Source: Dromaius novaehollandiae
Taxonomy: Eukaryota; Chordata; Aves; Casuariiformes; Dromaiidae
DNA length: 64,000 nt
Assembly (NCBI RefSeq): GCF_036370855.1
Contig: NC_088106.1
Coordinates: 35,912,501-35,976,500 of the forward strand
Reading direction: 5' to 3'
Notes under the pieces: generated by a model
The model's database searches: none
What the model was told of the DNA's origin: nothing
What the model saw: the letters and a program-made list of their open reading frames with translations, nothing else
In this document: positions 11,346 to 23,330 of the stretch, in pieces
Numbering within the stretch: position 1 is the first letter of the stretch
How the letters are laid out: the number at the start of each line of letters is the position of its first letter
Made by a program: the position numbers and the translations under genes

Positions 11346-11934
11346 CAAGCATTGGACTGACAGCAGGGCAGGGCCCATCCCCGTGGGCAGTGTGGGCAAA
11401 GAGCCCGCGTGGGCAGGGGTGAGTTGCGCCATGGGCACAGGAGCGGAGCTGGGCTGCCCCAGGGGCTCCCTGTGTGTGCCGAGCCCATGAGATGCCCTTG
11501 GCTGGGGCCAGGGCAGAGCCCAGGTGCCCTTGGCCCTTGGGAGCAGAGCGCAAAGGCAAGGCCAGAGGCCAGCTGGCCATCCTGCGGGACGTGGTCCAGG
11601 GCCCGTGTCCCCTGCCCCTGCCCTCCGTGTGCTCCTTGGCTGCCTCAGCCCCATCTGTCCTCTGCTCCCACCTGCCCCGCACAGCTTTGGGTGCTCTGGG
11701 TCTGCCCTTCCTCACAGCCCCTGCTGTGGCCGAGTGCCCCCCAGCCCCCCAGCCATCCCCGCTGCCAGGCGCTTCTGATGCGCTCGATGGCCTCACAGCT
11801 CTGTGGTGGCAGCAACCTCACTGTCCCAGCCCTGTCCCATCCCACGGGGGCAGCAGCCACAGAGGGCTGTGTGGGGAGGCCAGGGCAGCTCCAAAGGCTG
11901 CATCCGCTCCCAAGCCCTCGGCCCCAGCCCCGCC

Positions 11935-12087
11935 ATGCTGGACGCCATGGGGCTGGCTCAGCACAGCTGGCTCTCCCTGCTCTGGGGCAGTGGCAGCCTC
12001 CTCTGCCTCTGCCCCGGCTTCCTTCTGCTCCTGGCTGCCTGGGCCGCCCTGCGCAGCCAGCGCAGCATCTCTGGCCAACACCACCAG
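11935..12087 (+). CDS. SPATA31-like gene, first exon with membrane anchor
   Basis: The ATG at 11935 (context ccgccATGc) opens 51 codons ending exactly at CAG|gtagga. Residues about 14-38 are a hydrophobic segment rich in Leu, Ala and Cys, preceded by few charges and followed by Arg-rich sequence (LRSQRS), so a single N-terminal signal anchor is predicted. SPATA31 proteins (spermatogenesis-associated, formerly FAM75) start with such a membrane segment in a short first exon. The assignment rests on this layout together with the motifs of the exon ending at 13480. The start was chosen for its Kozak-like context and because the frame ends at the donor in phase 0. Confidence 0.5.
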
Positions 12088-12715
12088 GTAGGAAGGAGGC
12101 TCCGGGCAGCCCTTCCTGGGGAGCCTGGCCAGCCTGGCCCCATGGCGAATGACTCCTGCCCTGCAGGAGGCCCCGGCTGGTGGGACCCACATGCACCATG
12201 GGTCGGGGCCTGGGTCCTGCGGGTTCAGCCGAGGCCACGGTCACAGTGCGGGTGATCCTGTGCCTGCAGGTCTCTCCCTGGAACTGGTGCGGGGGGAGGC
12301 ACTCAGAAGCCCAGGACCCAGGCGAGGCTGCACCACCCCAGTGCCGGCTCCTGCTGGGGATGGCGTGCCCACCTGGCTGGGCTCATGGCCCCAGCCTGGA
12401 GCTGGGCTCCAGGAGCTGAGTTCACACCGCACACGTTGGGAGGGAGGCTGTTCCCAGGGGGCTTGCCATGGGACAAGCCCTGCTCTGGGATCCTGGGACG
12501 TGGGGGTGTCTTGTCCATCTCTGCCCTGCTGATTTGTGTGTCCCTGCTGGGGGCTCCCAGCCCTCCCCTACCTCCCGCCATCCTGGGGTCCCAGCAGCTG
12601 CCCCAGGCTGGAGTGCATCCATGCTGGGAGGAACCAGGTCCCAGGACACAGGGCTGTTTGGGGCAGACCCACTCGGCCCTGCTCAAGGTGCTGTGTCCTC
12701 CTACTGTGTTGCAGG

Positions 12716-13480
12716 TGATGTGCAGCGGATGTCCAGCTGCAGGGGCTGGCTCCTCGCTGCCCACGGCAGGTTCCTGGGCCAGTTCCTCTGCTACGACCTC
12801 AGCTGCGGGCCCTGCAGCGAGGCTGCCCGGGAGAGGCAGCGAGGGCTGCGTGCAGCGCGACAAAGCCCCTGGGCCTCTAGCAGTCCAGGGTCGCCTTCCT
12901 CAGGGGGCTCCAGCCTTGGGTGGGGTGCAGTGTGTGGAGGAGACTCCTTCCCCAGCACGGGGCCTGCTCAGTCCTGCCCCAGCCCCTGACCTCGGGCTTC
13001 ACAGCTGGGCCAAGGAGCTGGAAGACGCAACTCGATCACTGCCCAAGAGAGACGTCAGCTGCGAGGCTGGCTTGCCTGCCACCCCAGGGTCGCGCTCGGT
13101 GGATGGTGGTAGCAGCCAGCCTGCTGGTGCTGACCCTCACCCCATGTTGAGGCTGGAGCTGGAACAGGGTTGTGGGAGGAGGTTGCGGATGCACACCATA
13201 AGGAAGTGCGTAGAGACCCATCTGGGAAGCTTCCCCGCTGTGGTGCAGAGATCCCACGAGGTGTCCATCTGCGGGCTGGTGCCCCCCACGCCCCTTGCCC
13301 TGCTGCACTCCGGCATAGTGCCTGTCTGCTTCCACATGACGGAGGCCCTGTTCCTGCTGGAGGAGGCCCGGGAGGCCCTGGAGCTTTATGTCCGGGCAAA
13401 GAGGCTGCACCACCAATGGGACTTGTCCAGGAAGTCCCTGGGAGCGCATGCGCCCCAGGCACTGGTGTCAGCCCCCTGAC
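12716..13480 (+). CDS. SPATA31-like gene, large 3' coding region
   Basis: An acceptor (tgtgttgcag) at 12706-12715 opens a region that stays in phase 0 with the first exon up to a TGA at 13478-13480. The C-terminal part contains two segments resembling the SPATA31 repeat: MHTIRKCVETHLGSFPAVVQRS, and LELYVRAKRLHHQWDL with its basic-aromatic HHQW core. The N-terminal third has another open frame that looks more protein-like (RFLGQFLCYDLSCGPC), so one more intron with a phase change may exist. Possible small exons near 12167 and 12271 were not resolved. SPATA31 genes act in the male germ line and evolve fast. An AATAAA occurs at 14503. Confidence 0.5.
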
Positions 13481-13489
13481 AGCACTGCG

Positions 13490-15015
13490 CAGACACCCAC
13501 ATCCAGCACCTCCCTCGACATCCACCGTGCCATTCCCAGGCCACCCAGCACCACATGGAGCCACAGCCTGACCACTTCCCTCTGGAGAAGGACCAGATCA
13601 GCAGCTGCAAAAGAAAGACATACCACGAGGTCTGGCTTGGCATGCCTCCTGGCCTGGTGCAAGAGTCCCAGAGAGCAGAGCCCAGCATGTGATCACCCAC
13701 ATCCCGTCCACATTCTTACTAAATCCTATTTCTAGCTCTTTTTTGCATGGCCGCATTCCCTCTTCTGCACAGCATGTGTGAACTGCTGGCAACCCTCAAG
13801 CTGATCGAGGTAGCGAGGAGGCTGGGGTGGCTGCAGGAGGGTTTTGCTCCAGTATCACCCCACAGAGCTGGGATCAGGCTCCTGTGCTGTGGGTGTTTCT
13901 CTGGGGCACACATGGCTCTGGGGGTAAAGAAAGGCCAACAGCATCTCTGGGTTGAGTGGAAATGCCTACTGAGGCTCTGGGCTCACCATGGACTGGCGGA
14001 GCGATGCTGAGCAACTCAAGAGGCTCACAGAGGGCCTGGGGTCCTGGGGGGCCAATGCAGGACCCTGGGGGCACCAGGACTCACCCACGGCATGTGTTGT
14101 GGCATGCGGAGAACAAAGGGTCTCTCTGCAGTGGGGCACAGCCATGAACCTCCTCTCCCAGCAACTTTCCCAGTGCTAGTTACGGCCCGAATTTGTGTCC
14201 TGATTGTGCCAAGCCTCAGCTTGGATTCACAGCTGATCTGTTCACATATACCGCGGCTTCTCCACAGCTCAATTTCACCTCACTGAGTCTTGGGATGGAG
14301 CATCCTCATGACCGAGTGGCTTCCCATTGCCTCACCCCACAGATGTGACATGGAGGGATACAGGGGAGGGGGACAGAGGCAGTGGGGTGGTACCCAAGGG
14401 ACCACAAGGGGCCTGAGACAGGGAGCAGGAAGCTCTCACCCCACGGGGTCCTTCCTCCCCACCCGTGCTGAGCCTGACCTGTACTGGAGCCAGGAAGGAC
14501 AAAATAAACATCAGCATCACCTAAACTGCCCTCCTGAGAGTGTAAAATCGGGAGTAAGGCAGAGGGGCCTTAATAAAGTCATCCCAATCATGTGGTGGGC
14601 AAACCCACCACCATCCTCCTCCTACTGATGAAGAAACTGGCACCTTCAGCCAACTCTTACCTGCCCCACCCCAGCCTGGGCAGACTGGGGCTGAGAAGAG
14701 GTAGCCCCTGCACAAGACATGTAGGTATATTAATGAGACTTTGCCTTTAATAAGACTCTTTATTTGAGTTTTTCCACACTAATTTGAGATGGACTAATTA
14801 TAATGCTCTAATTGGATGGTTACTCATGTGATGACAGCAACAGCAAGTCCTTGGCTTGGCCCCTAAAGGGTGCTCCCTTGGGGTACAAGCATGTTTCCTC
14901 CTGCCCATCACAAGCCTTTGAGCATGATCAGTCAGTGCAGGATGTGGGCAGCCCCTGTTTGGGATCCTGGGGTGTTTCAGGGTCCTGTCAGCATCTGCCT
15001 TAGCAACCCCAGGTG
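13490..15015. other. 3' flank of the SPATA31-like gene, no further gene seen
   Basis: Mixed-composition sequence with short open frames only. An AATAAA near 14503 (gacaaaataaac) could serve as the polyadenylation signal of the upstream gene if its 3' UTR is about 1 kb. After 14720 the sequence becomes AT-rich. Confidence 0.35.
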
Positions 15016-15019
15016 AGAT

Positions 15020-15775
15020 CTCCCCCCTTTCCTGAGGGCTGAGAATTCCCCTCCATCCCTTCTGCCCCTCTGCATCCCCCACACCTCTCCATCCCTGCCT
15101 GCCTGCCAGTCCCTGCCTCCAGCTCTCAGTCAAGCTCTTCTTCATCTCTCTCTCTCCCCATGTGTTCATCCCCTCCCCCTCCATCACCCACCTCCATGCC
15201 TCTTCACCTTCCTCCATCCTGCTGTCTGTGCATCCTTCCTGTCTGCCCTCCATCCCTCTTTTCCTCTCTTCCACTCTCCATCGTCTGGCCCTCTATCCAT
15301 CTCTTGGGTGTTCCATACTTCTATATCTCTTTCACACCCTCTGTCCAGCTCCCCCTCCTCTATTCCTCTCTCTGTTTTTCTGTCCACACTTACATCCCTC
15401 TTTTCTACCCTTCTGCTCCCCATTTCTCTGCCCAGCCCTCTGGCCCTCTCTTTCTGACCCTCTGTCCTCCTCTCAGTCTTTCACCTTTTGCAGCCATCTC
15501 TCTGCTTCTCCATGCCTCTCTTTCCTCTTTTCTCTCTCTGTCCAACTCCCCCTCCCTCTTGTCCTCTCTCTGTTCCTCTGTCCACCTCTACATCCCTCTT
15601 TTCCTCTCTTCTGCTCCCCATTCTCTGCCCAGTCCTCCATCCCTCCTTCTGTCCCTCTGCTCAGCTCCCCATCTTTTTGTCTGGGTCTCCATCCTTCCCT
15701 TTCTTTCTCCATCTCTCCTTCCAGCTCTCTATCCCTATCTCTCTCTCCCCATCCCTCTGTCTGGCTCTGGCAGTC
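15020..15775. repeat. Pyrimidine-rich minisatellite
   Basis: About 750 bases of C and T, with recurrent degenerate units around ccatccctctgtcc, tctctctctcc and ctgctccccat. The long open frames here on both strands come from the repeat and have no protein-like composition. It marks the boundary between GC-rich DNA on the left and AT-rich DNA on the right. Confidence 0.9.
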
Positions 15776-15789
15776 CCTGGCAGCATAGA

Positions 15790-16990
15790 GCAGAGATCCT
15801 GGGGAGGGGCTGGGGGTGCTGGCTTACAGCTGGGCTGCTGATGTGTTGGAGCTGATCCTGGGGCACTCACCCACCTGGGCTGGGTTGGAGGAAGAGTCTG
15901 GGCAGCATGATTGGGGCCAGATTGTTCTTCATCACCCACAAAGATATACCACGGCTCTTTCTTTCTCTTCCTCTTGTAAAGCAAAGAGCCAGATGTCTAA
16001 TTTGGAGTAACGTTACATGAATAACACACAATCAACCTGCGCCTGTAACCAAGCAGTACCTGAGATGTCCTACTCTAGGGCATTATTTTCAATGACATAT
16101 TTACATGGTAATTTAAAACATTCAGCAGGACTACAAGTACATTTTAGAAAAGAAAGTCTCAAGTAAAAAAAAAATTTTTAAACTTTGTTTCACAGGAAAA
16201 TCTTGAACAAAAATCTGAAGAACCACTTATGACTGGTTTTGATGGTAATTTTAATGCTTGGATAATATATTTTGAATTTTAATGGTTAGAATTGTTTTGA
16301 TGATGTTTATCTGTTGGTTTTGATGCTAAGTTGCGGGGTTTGATGGTAAGTTTAGTCTGAGCATTGCAGGCTTCTGTCGGTAAGCTCTGCATCTGAAAGA
16401 CAGAGAGGAAGCGATGTCATTCCCTGTCATGATACTCAGCATAAAACTATCTGGCTGAGGGTTTGATTTCTAAACAGCAAAGGCTTGAACCTCCAAACAG
16501 CTTGATCTGCTCTGAGGCTACAGGAACAAACTCGCTCAAGAGGGAGGCTTCCAAAACCCTTACGTGAAAACTGACTGTATTCCAGTTTTCTGCTAAGAGT
16601 GGTGTACTGTACAGAGGATTAGGATAAAACTACCTGCTTTAATAGCACATGGTAGACCTTAGCTAAGTGAAATCTGGTGGAAGTCTCACCTAGAGGTTTA
16701 GCATGATGGTACCCTTGTTTTACCAATGATTTTCCAGTCAAGCTGAAGAAAAGGAAAGACATGAGAAACACCCAATAATCATGGAAAAACTGCTGATTAT
16801 GCTGTAATCCTTGCTTATTTGTAATTCTTCTCTCAATGTTTATCTTTGGACTTCTTTTCCTTCTTGACTTTATTTTTTTTTATTTTTGATCACCTGAAAG
16901 CTCTTTCTCTATCTCTCTGTGCTTTTTTTTTTTCCCTATTTTGGCTTCACTCCCCTCTGCACAGGTATGCTTTCTTTTTCTGTTTCTTTG
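15790..16990. other. AT-rich intergenic DNA
   Basis: No gene, repeat family or RNA is recognisable. There are T-rich runs near 16868-16935. Confidence 0.4.
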
Positions 16991-16999
16991 TCAGTCATT

Positions 17000-19900
17000 T
17001 TTCTGGGAACAGCCCTCAGAGTTTGAATGAACCCACACAGGTGGAAGTACCTGGCTTTCATGAGAAGATTTTTCAGATTGCTGCTGAGGCACTGAACAAC
17101 GATGTGAGGCTGCTCTGCGGCTGCTGGAGTGGTGCACATCCTCTCTAGAGAGTGGATGGTGAAGCCCTCTGCTTTTGTAAGAATCCTTACAAGACCTGTT
17201 GCTGTAAGTGTGACTTGATTTGTCAAAGTCCTTATCACAATCAGACAACTCTCTGCCACCTGTCATTGCAGAAGAGGAATGGTAATCACTGTAGCATCTG
17301 CACTGTTCCCATCTCCATGGTTCACCTTGACAGGATCTTTCTCTGCTCCAAGCTCGCTCTCTTTTGGAATGAGTACAGCAATTCCTGTCTTGTTCTGTTC
17401 TTCTTCTCTTTCAGGATCTGAAAACAGGACATTTTCCAAAGCTTCTGCCATTATCAGGGATGTTTCTTTCGTTATCAGAAGAGCTATACATGCTTTCATT
17501 TCAATAAACCTGCTCATGGCAATTTTGCTGCTTTGTTTCCACCACGCAAGAGCACCCCTCCTGTGAGAACGACCATCTGTTCTGCTTCCATTTTGCTTGT
17601 CCTGCTCTCCAGAGACAGTGTTCTCTCTTCCTTCTGTAGTGCTCTTTGTGAGTTTTTCTACAGTGTTTTTTCTTATCTGTATAGTTATTTTGTAATTATC
17701 TACTTCTCAGATAACTAGATAGATAACTAGATAATTGAGGACTATTATGTACTTCTTATCTACGTAGCTATTAGAAATGTCCTTTGTATCTTGGCATGTA
17801 TCATCTGTGGTATCCAGAGACACAAGATTTTTAGAAGTATGTTCAATGTCACAGAGGAAGTTTGCCCTAATATCTCTTCAGTCTCTGATGTACAAAAGGT
17901 TTTCTTTCAAAATAAGTCCAGTTTCTTCTGATCTTCTAGGTTTGCCTTTGTCCCCACTGCCTTCAAACTCACACTGCCCAAGCAATTCATCCTCAGTGTC
18001 CAAGGATCATTTCCTGACCTTGTGCTGACCTTTGGTATCGGGATGCACATTACCAGCTTTTATTATAAGACTTTCAGCAACTTCTTTGTTGGTGGAAATT
18101 GTTTCAGAATCTGACTGGATAAAAAGACTCTCAAGATCACAGCTCAAGGTGGTAGGAACTCTTCTGGATTCTTCACAGACAAGCGGTGCTTCCATCACTA
18201 CAGTTTCCATAAGAGCATCAGTCTCAGAATATTTTTGCGGTCCAGAGAAAATGCACAAAACAAAAATGCCTTCACATTCAGTGAAGTGAAAAAGAGGAAA
18301 GAAGAATGCAGAAAGTATAGACAGGATGACAAAATGAAGAGAAAAAAATCTATGTAGAAGCCCAAGTTTTCAGTGAGGCATCAGCCACATGTTTTTAATA
18401 TCCAATTAATACGTTGCAGTGCTGATCGCTAGTTCTGTTCATAACACTACGTGCAGTGTGGAATTCTCTCAACTGATTTAAATCTTCCCATTAAATAGTG
18501 TCAGTAGAGAGATAAACCTGTGCTAACCTCATATAAAAACTTACTTTAATCAAAGCATACTTATTTTACCTTATTTCCTTGGACAAGCTGTTAAATAGGC
18601 TGCCTGTGAGGGATTATAAAATTCTCTCTTGAGTGACTGGAGGCAAAGCTATAGGCATCTGTAATTAAATTATACAAGGTAACAGGTAGGAAGGTATTGT
18701 TGGGAGTAGAAAACCACTGTTTGCAAAATTTCTACATTAGGTGTTAAATATGGAAATTTACACTCCCCCTTCCCAAAACAGAGTTCATGAAGATCTCATG
18801 TATTATTATCTCAGCTAAGTTTTTCTAAAGTTGACAAGTTCTAATATATCAGCTGTGTTCTGTAAATTCTAATTGGTTAATGACACAAAGAGCTACAGTG
18901 AAATGTGTGCTGTGTATTTTCTCAGTACTTCGCCTGGATTAGGAACATGATAATAATCCTGAATACTGAATACATCATTGGTGAGAAATTTTAGATGCAA
19001 CCAACACAACTCCCTCTTCCCAGCAATCCATTTGTTTTAGAAAAGAAAATCTCAGAAGCTTTAGAAGGTTGGATGTGGCAAGTGGAATCATGAAGTTTTA
19101 CTCCTGTTTTTTTTTTTTAGATTCATTACCTAAGCTAATAGCACCATGGAGTGACTCAGTTTTGGGTTACTCAGGCTGGCATCTTTCTTCTTCAGAACTC
19201 TGACAGGAAGAATGGGAAATCTTCAACACATGGACTACCTTCCAAATCACAATTCCATTTGAAGGTATTGCATTGCAGTTCCTTTCTGCTGAGCTCTTTG
19301 AGTCCTTCTCATTTTTTTCTGAAGATTCTGCACCATAAGGGACCATATTATAAAAAAGGAGTTTGGGATTTCCAGCCACTGCTGGCTCAACAAGAATTTC
19401 ATCAGCAGCTTCTTGTTTGGAGATGTTAGTAGCAATTGACATGGTGGATGCATTTGAGCTAGACTCTGCTGCAGAAGAGTTTGCAACTGTGTGTCGCAGC
19501 CCGAAAGCAGTCGTTTAGGACGACTTCCCTCTCCTTGGGACCAACGACCAAGTTCGTGATGCTCTTGGACTGAACTAAGGTGAAATGATGCCAGCCAACC
19601 AATCAGTTTTATGATTTATTAATACAAAAGACAAGGCATGTGGCTAAATATGATAACTCGATGACGACTACTTTAACTAAATAAACAAGTCCCGTGCCGC
19701 ACGATTTGAACAGATCTTATAGACTTTCATCAAAAAAGAGGAAGGAGAGAGACAGAAAGAGAGAGAGAAAGAAAGAGAGATCACCACCCGTGGATCCAGC
19801 AGTGTCTCGATGGTCCTCTTCACCCTGGGTGTCTTGGAAAAGTTCAGGGCCAAATCAAGGCAAATTAAATAAATAAATTGTAATGACGCGCGTGCAGTAA

Positions 19901-21060
19901 TTGCAGCTCGAGCCGGGTGCCTCCAAAGAGGGACCCCAAACAAAGAAATCCCTGGGCAATTATAACTTTCCAGTCTAAGCTCTCCACCCCTCACGCGGTA
20001 ATTCAGACCAATAGTAATATTCAGGTCTGGGGTCCCATGCTGCTCATTGGGTCTCATCACTGTCCCTAGGCAGGCTGTTTATCTTTCCTGTTGCGGTTTC
20101 TGCTGACAGAGGTGTCTTCATTCCTTGGGTCCCACCCTTGTCTCTCAAGGTCCTGACGACCGGGAGATAGTAATTCCAGCAATTAACACTGCCCCAGCAG
20201 TGACAGTAGGTGTTATCTCCCAAGGTCCTGACAAGGGGGAGATAGTCCAGACCCCCCCCACCCCAATTAACACTGTTTCAGCAGTGAGAGGAGGCTTTGT
20301 TTCCCAGGGTCCTGGCGCCCAAGCAGGCCTTATTTCAAAGCCTTGACCTCCTCCCTCCCGGAGTGTGGGGCACAGGAATGCAGACTGCTTGTAACCCCCT
20401 TATCTTTCCAGCCTGCACCAGCTCTGGGGCCCTTTCTGACTGAACTAGGAGTGCGGCCTAAGGCTTCAGCAAATTTAGCTGCTCATGCTAAGCAAGTTTT
20501 ATGGAAGTTGTGCTAAGCAGCAATAATTTACACTCCAGGTCCAAAAGTCTCTGCCTGATCGTGGTCTGGTTTTTCGCAGGCTCCGTGTGTCCCGGGTGGT
20601 CGCAGGGAGACCATTTCGGGGGTTGCAGCAGCTCCGTCCTGTTTCCGCTGGGAACAGATGGCTTGTTCGGGGTTATGGTTTCCTGCAAAATCTGCAATGT
20701 GCGCAGGAAGGCTTTCACCTTATGTACCAAGAAACGTTTAAGGCAAAAATTCACTCATCTGTCCGCCACACTGTGGATGAAGGAACAGGCTTGTTTAGAT
20801 CCTCATCCACCACAGCACTGCTAAAACAGTCAGGCTGAGACAGTTTGATGTGCAGGCAGTTTGTTATGAAGTGATCTTTTGTTTTTCTGAGGGATCAGCA
20901 AATAAAGGCCTGGTAATTGCCTAGTTTTGAACACAAGCTGTTGGTGGAGCCGAAGAAGGCCTTTCTAGGGTAACAGCAATGGTATTTGGATCTTCTTTTA
21001 GGGGTTCATTTCCATTTAAATGACTTGATTTCTGCATTTAAAAAGAAGAGATTGCAAGAT
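17000..21060 (-). pseudogene. Decayed coding region, interrupted by an LTR
   Basis: Several minus-strand stretches have coding-like composition (acidic, Ser/Thr/Glu-rich, few long hydrophobic runs) but are broken by stops and shifts. One stretch at 17260-17517 contains EALENVLFSDPEREEEQNK. One at 18007-18258 has ESLFIQSDSETISTNKEVAE, and its frame continues with one TGA through 17780. Others lie at 19167-19486 and, beyond the inserted LTR, at 20776-21000. Removing the LTR at 19492-20770 and one target duplication leaves a continuous frame across the insertion point. The gene is not recognised; the composition suggests a large nuclear or scaffold protein. It could be an old retrocopy or decayed exons. 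Confidence 0.45.
19492..20770 (-). mobile_element. Solo LTR with 5-bp target duplication
   Basis: The element starts TGTCGCAG and ends CCGCCACA on plus, flanked by ctgtg on each side (19487-19491 and 20771-20775). The right half closely follows the LTR at 9936-10999, including the end cttatgtaccaagaaa..gtccgccaca. The left part differs and includes a GA-rich insertion (about 19738-19785) and an inner duplication around the agcagtgacagtaggtgttat segments, making it about 215 bp longer. It has inserted into the decayed minus-strand coding region. Confidence 0.9.
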
Positions 21061-21064
21061 GGAT

Positions 21065-22155
21065 ATATGCAAACACACAGCCTTTAAAATCCCCAAACAG
21101 AACACTCTCCTACTAGATATCTCTACAAACGGCCTCGACACCTAGATAGAAAAAAGCCACCCTGCTTTAATTATATATGCAAGTCCAACAAGTGTGGTTA
21201 ATTTCTACATTCAGGTTTCTGCATATTGGTATCAAATGAGGACCATTCTTGAAACCCTACCCAAACAGCTCAACATGGATTAAAGCTATTCCAAAATATA
21301 TATGTTTTTCTCCATTAAACATTCCCTGAAAACCCTGGAATAACTGTTCTTATGCTCAGGAAGGAGACAGTTTGGTTTCACTGTCTCAGCTAAAGTGAAA
21401 CTACTAAAACTAAAACAAATAATCTCTTTTTTTAATGTTTTAAGCATTGGTAAGATCCACTTAAAATGTATCAAGAGGATATTTATCAGAGCTGTAGGAA
21501 GCTGAGCTGGAAGTATAAAATAATGGAAGCAGCACTGCTGCAAAATTTAGCATTAGCTACTATTTGGATGATTCTGGTTGCAGCATAAGGGCTGTGAAGA
21601 AAGCTGCAGTGAGGGAGAGAAAATAAAACTCAGATGCTAAAAAAAAACAAATCCACTACTAATTTGGTATCATTATCTGTTGCTTTGCCCCCAAATCACC
21701 TTAACCATACAAGGAGGAAGCCATGGTCATGTAAATCTGGCCTGCTTACTACTGGCCCCCTGCTGACCAAAGAATGGATGGGGATAAGACAGTGCTGCTG
21801 ATAACTAAAAGGCACATTCTCCAAGTGTGAAATCATAATGTCTTGGTAAACAATCGCGCTCTTAGCTTAGAATTGTTCTTTCAGCCCACTCTTGAGTTAA
21901 ATCCCATTCAAGATAATGGTCTTACTACTATATCTATCCCCTTCAGAGCAATAACTCGTCTTTATACTATCTATGGTATTAATTGCTCCTCCTTCCTAAA
22001 TTAGCCAACGACAGAGAGTAGATATGCAGCAATTCACACAAGTGTAGCAGTTGAAAGCCAAGCGATTAAAGATAATGACATGGGGAATTTCAGATAAGAC
22101 AAATGAATTATTCAAATAGTAATTTTCTCCTTGGACAGGAAGAAAAATACTTACG
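21065..22155. other. AT-rich region, no gene recognised
   Basis: Only short open frames. If the deubiquitinase fragment at 22585-23403 belongs to a larger gene, its 3' exons would be expected here on the minus strand. I looked for the Trp-Tyr and Leu-Phe-Tyr segments that follow the His box in the family and found none. Confidence 0.35.
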
Positions 22156-22157
22156 AG

Positions 22158-22211
22158 GAGAAGAAGAAGAAGAAGAAGAAGAAGAAGAAGAAGAAGAAGA
22201 AGAAGAAGAAA
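22158..22211. repeat. (GAA)n microsatellite
   Basis: About 17 uninterrupted gaa/aag units on plus, (TTC)n on minus. It produces a run of leucines in one frame that is not a protein feature. Confidence 0.98.
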
Positions 22212-22584
22212 GTCAGTAGCAGGAAAGTAAATGTATTCTGAACACATTTTAATACTTGTTATTACCTGATATTAAAAAGTAAATAAGCTTGCTGACTGAG
22301 AACCATTTTGATTTCACAAAAGACTACAGAGGCATCATTCATCTCATATCAAAGTCTACCAGCAGCCTGCAAATAAAAGCAGCCATGTCTTCAGAGGAAC
22401 TGCACACTTTCTAAATGAAAACACAAAGAGAACTCTTCAGAACAGAGAATACACCAAAAAAGATCAAATTAAACATGAAATAAAACCTTTTTCCCTAAAA
22501 GCAGTGGTTACCAGTAAAGTTTTCATGCAAGTACCTCCTCACCAGCACAGAGCTCACCCCGTTAGAAATGAAATTGTTATTTAC

Positions 22585-22725
22585 CTTTGTGTAGCAGAAA
22601 TAACGTCCTGCATGACTACTGACACCTCTATATACCAGGACTGCATATAAGGCATAGAGGAGTGGTTCTCCAACGGATTGAGATACGTATGTTCGAAGAT
22701 CCAGATACTCAGGATATTTCACATC
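22585..22725 (-). CDS. USP36/USP42-like deubiquitinase, His-box exon
   Basis: This 141-nt phase-0 exon has the acceptor tctctctttag and the donor AAG|gtaaat. Its 47 codons begin [11 protein letters not shown] and include [20 protein letters not shown] and SHAGRYFCY, an unmistakable match to the C-terminal part of the USP catalytic domain as in USP36 and USP42. USP enzymes use a Cys-His-Asp triad to remove ubiquitin, and the catalytic His lies in the G-H-Y of this box. Here the codon is CGT, giving Gly-Arg-Tyr, so the copy is probably inactive. Intron structure is kept, so it is a duplicated genomic copy and not a retrocopy. Confidence 0.8.
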
Positions 22726-23125
22726 CTAAAGAGAGACCAAGAAGACGCAACAATTATCCTGGAATACTTTATGAAATAGCCTGATAAAAACACATCAAAG
22801 AACACAGACTAGAAGTACTTAAATGTATTTACTGGTTCACTAAAAAGAGGTCCTCCCAATAAACAACATGGAGTAATTTCAGTTGCAGAGAACTGTTCTC
22901 TGCAAAATCAGCTTTCATAGCAGAGTATATGTTTACCATCACATGAACTTTATTGTTGCCAGAAGAGAAAAAAGAAATACTTATTGCAGTGATTTTCCTT
23001 TGATATCTTCAGTCTACAGTTATTGTCTGTAGATATTAACAACTTTTAGAAGACTATTCTGCTTTGGGAAATCTCCCATTCCAAGAAGACAAAGTTGCAC
23101 TACAATTTTACATATATATATACAC

Positions 23126-23223
23126 CTTGCTAATCTTCCCACCAGTGAAAGCTGCAAATCTTTTCAGAGATATTGTGAGATGTATTGTAAATCTCTTTGA
23201 TGCAGGAACCATCTCTTTTACAC
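23126..23223 (-). CDS. USP36/USP42-like deubiquitinase, preceding exon
   Basis: The acceptor ttgtttttaag and donor AAG|gtgtat enclose 98 nt. The frame reads [14 protein letters not shown], then [16 protein letters not shown], and joins in phase to the His-box exon. The family segment between TIH and SLKRF is normally about five residues longer, so this copy has an in-frame deletion in a conserved part of the fold. Phases agree with the exon at 23331-23403, which supplies one nucleotide of the split codon. Confidence 0.75.
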
Positions 23224-23330
23224 CTTAAAAACAAGCACAACCAATTTTTTAAAGTATCTTTTTTTCCCCAAAAAGAGTCAAACCAGTTTTGATGCCTCAC
23301 ACATGCCTATGCTATTTGAGTGATACTTAC

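Noticed and set aside
15160-15855. Long plus-strand frames rich in Leu, Ser and Pro
   Set aside because: They are translations of the pyrimidine minisatellite.
21996-22247. Poly-leucine ORF resembling a signal peptide
   Set aside because: The leucines come from the (TTC)n microsatellite.
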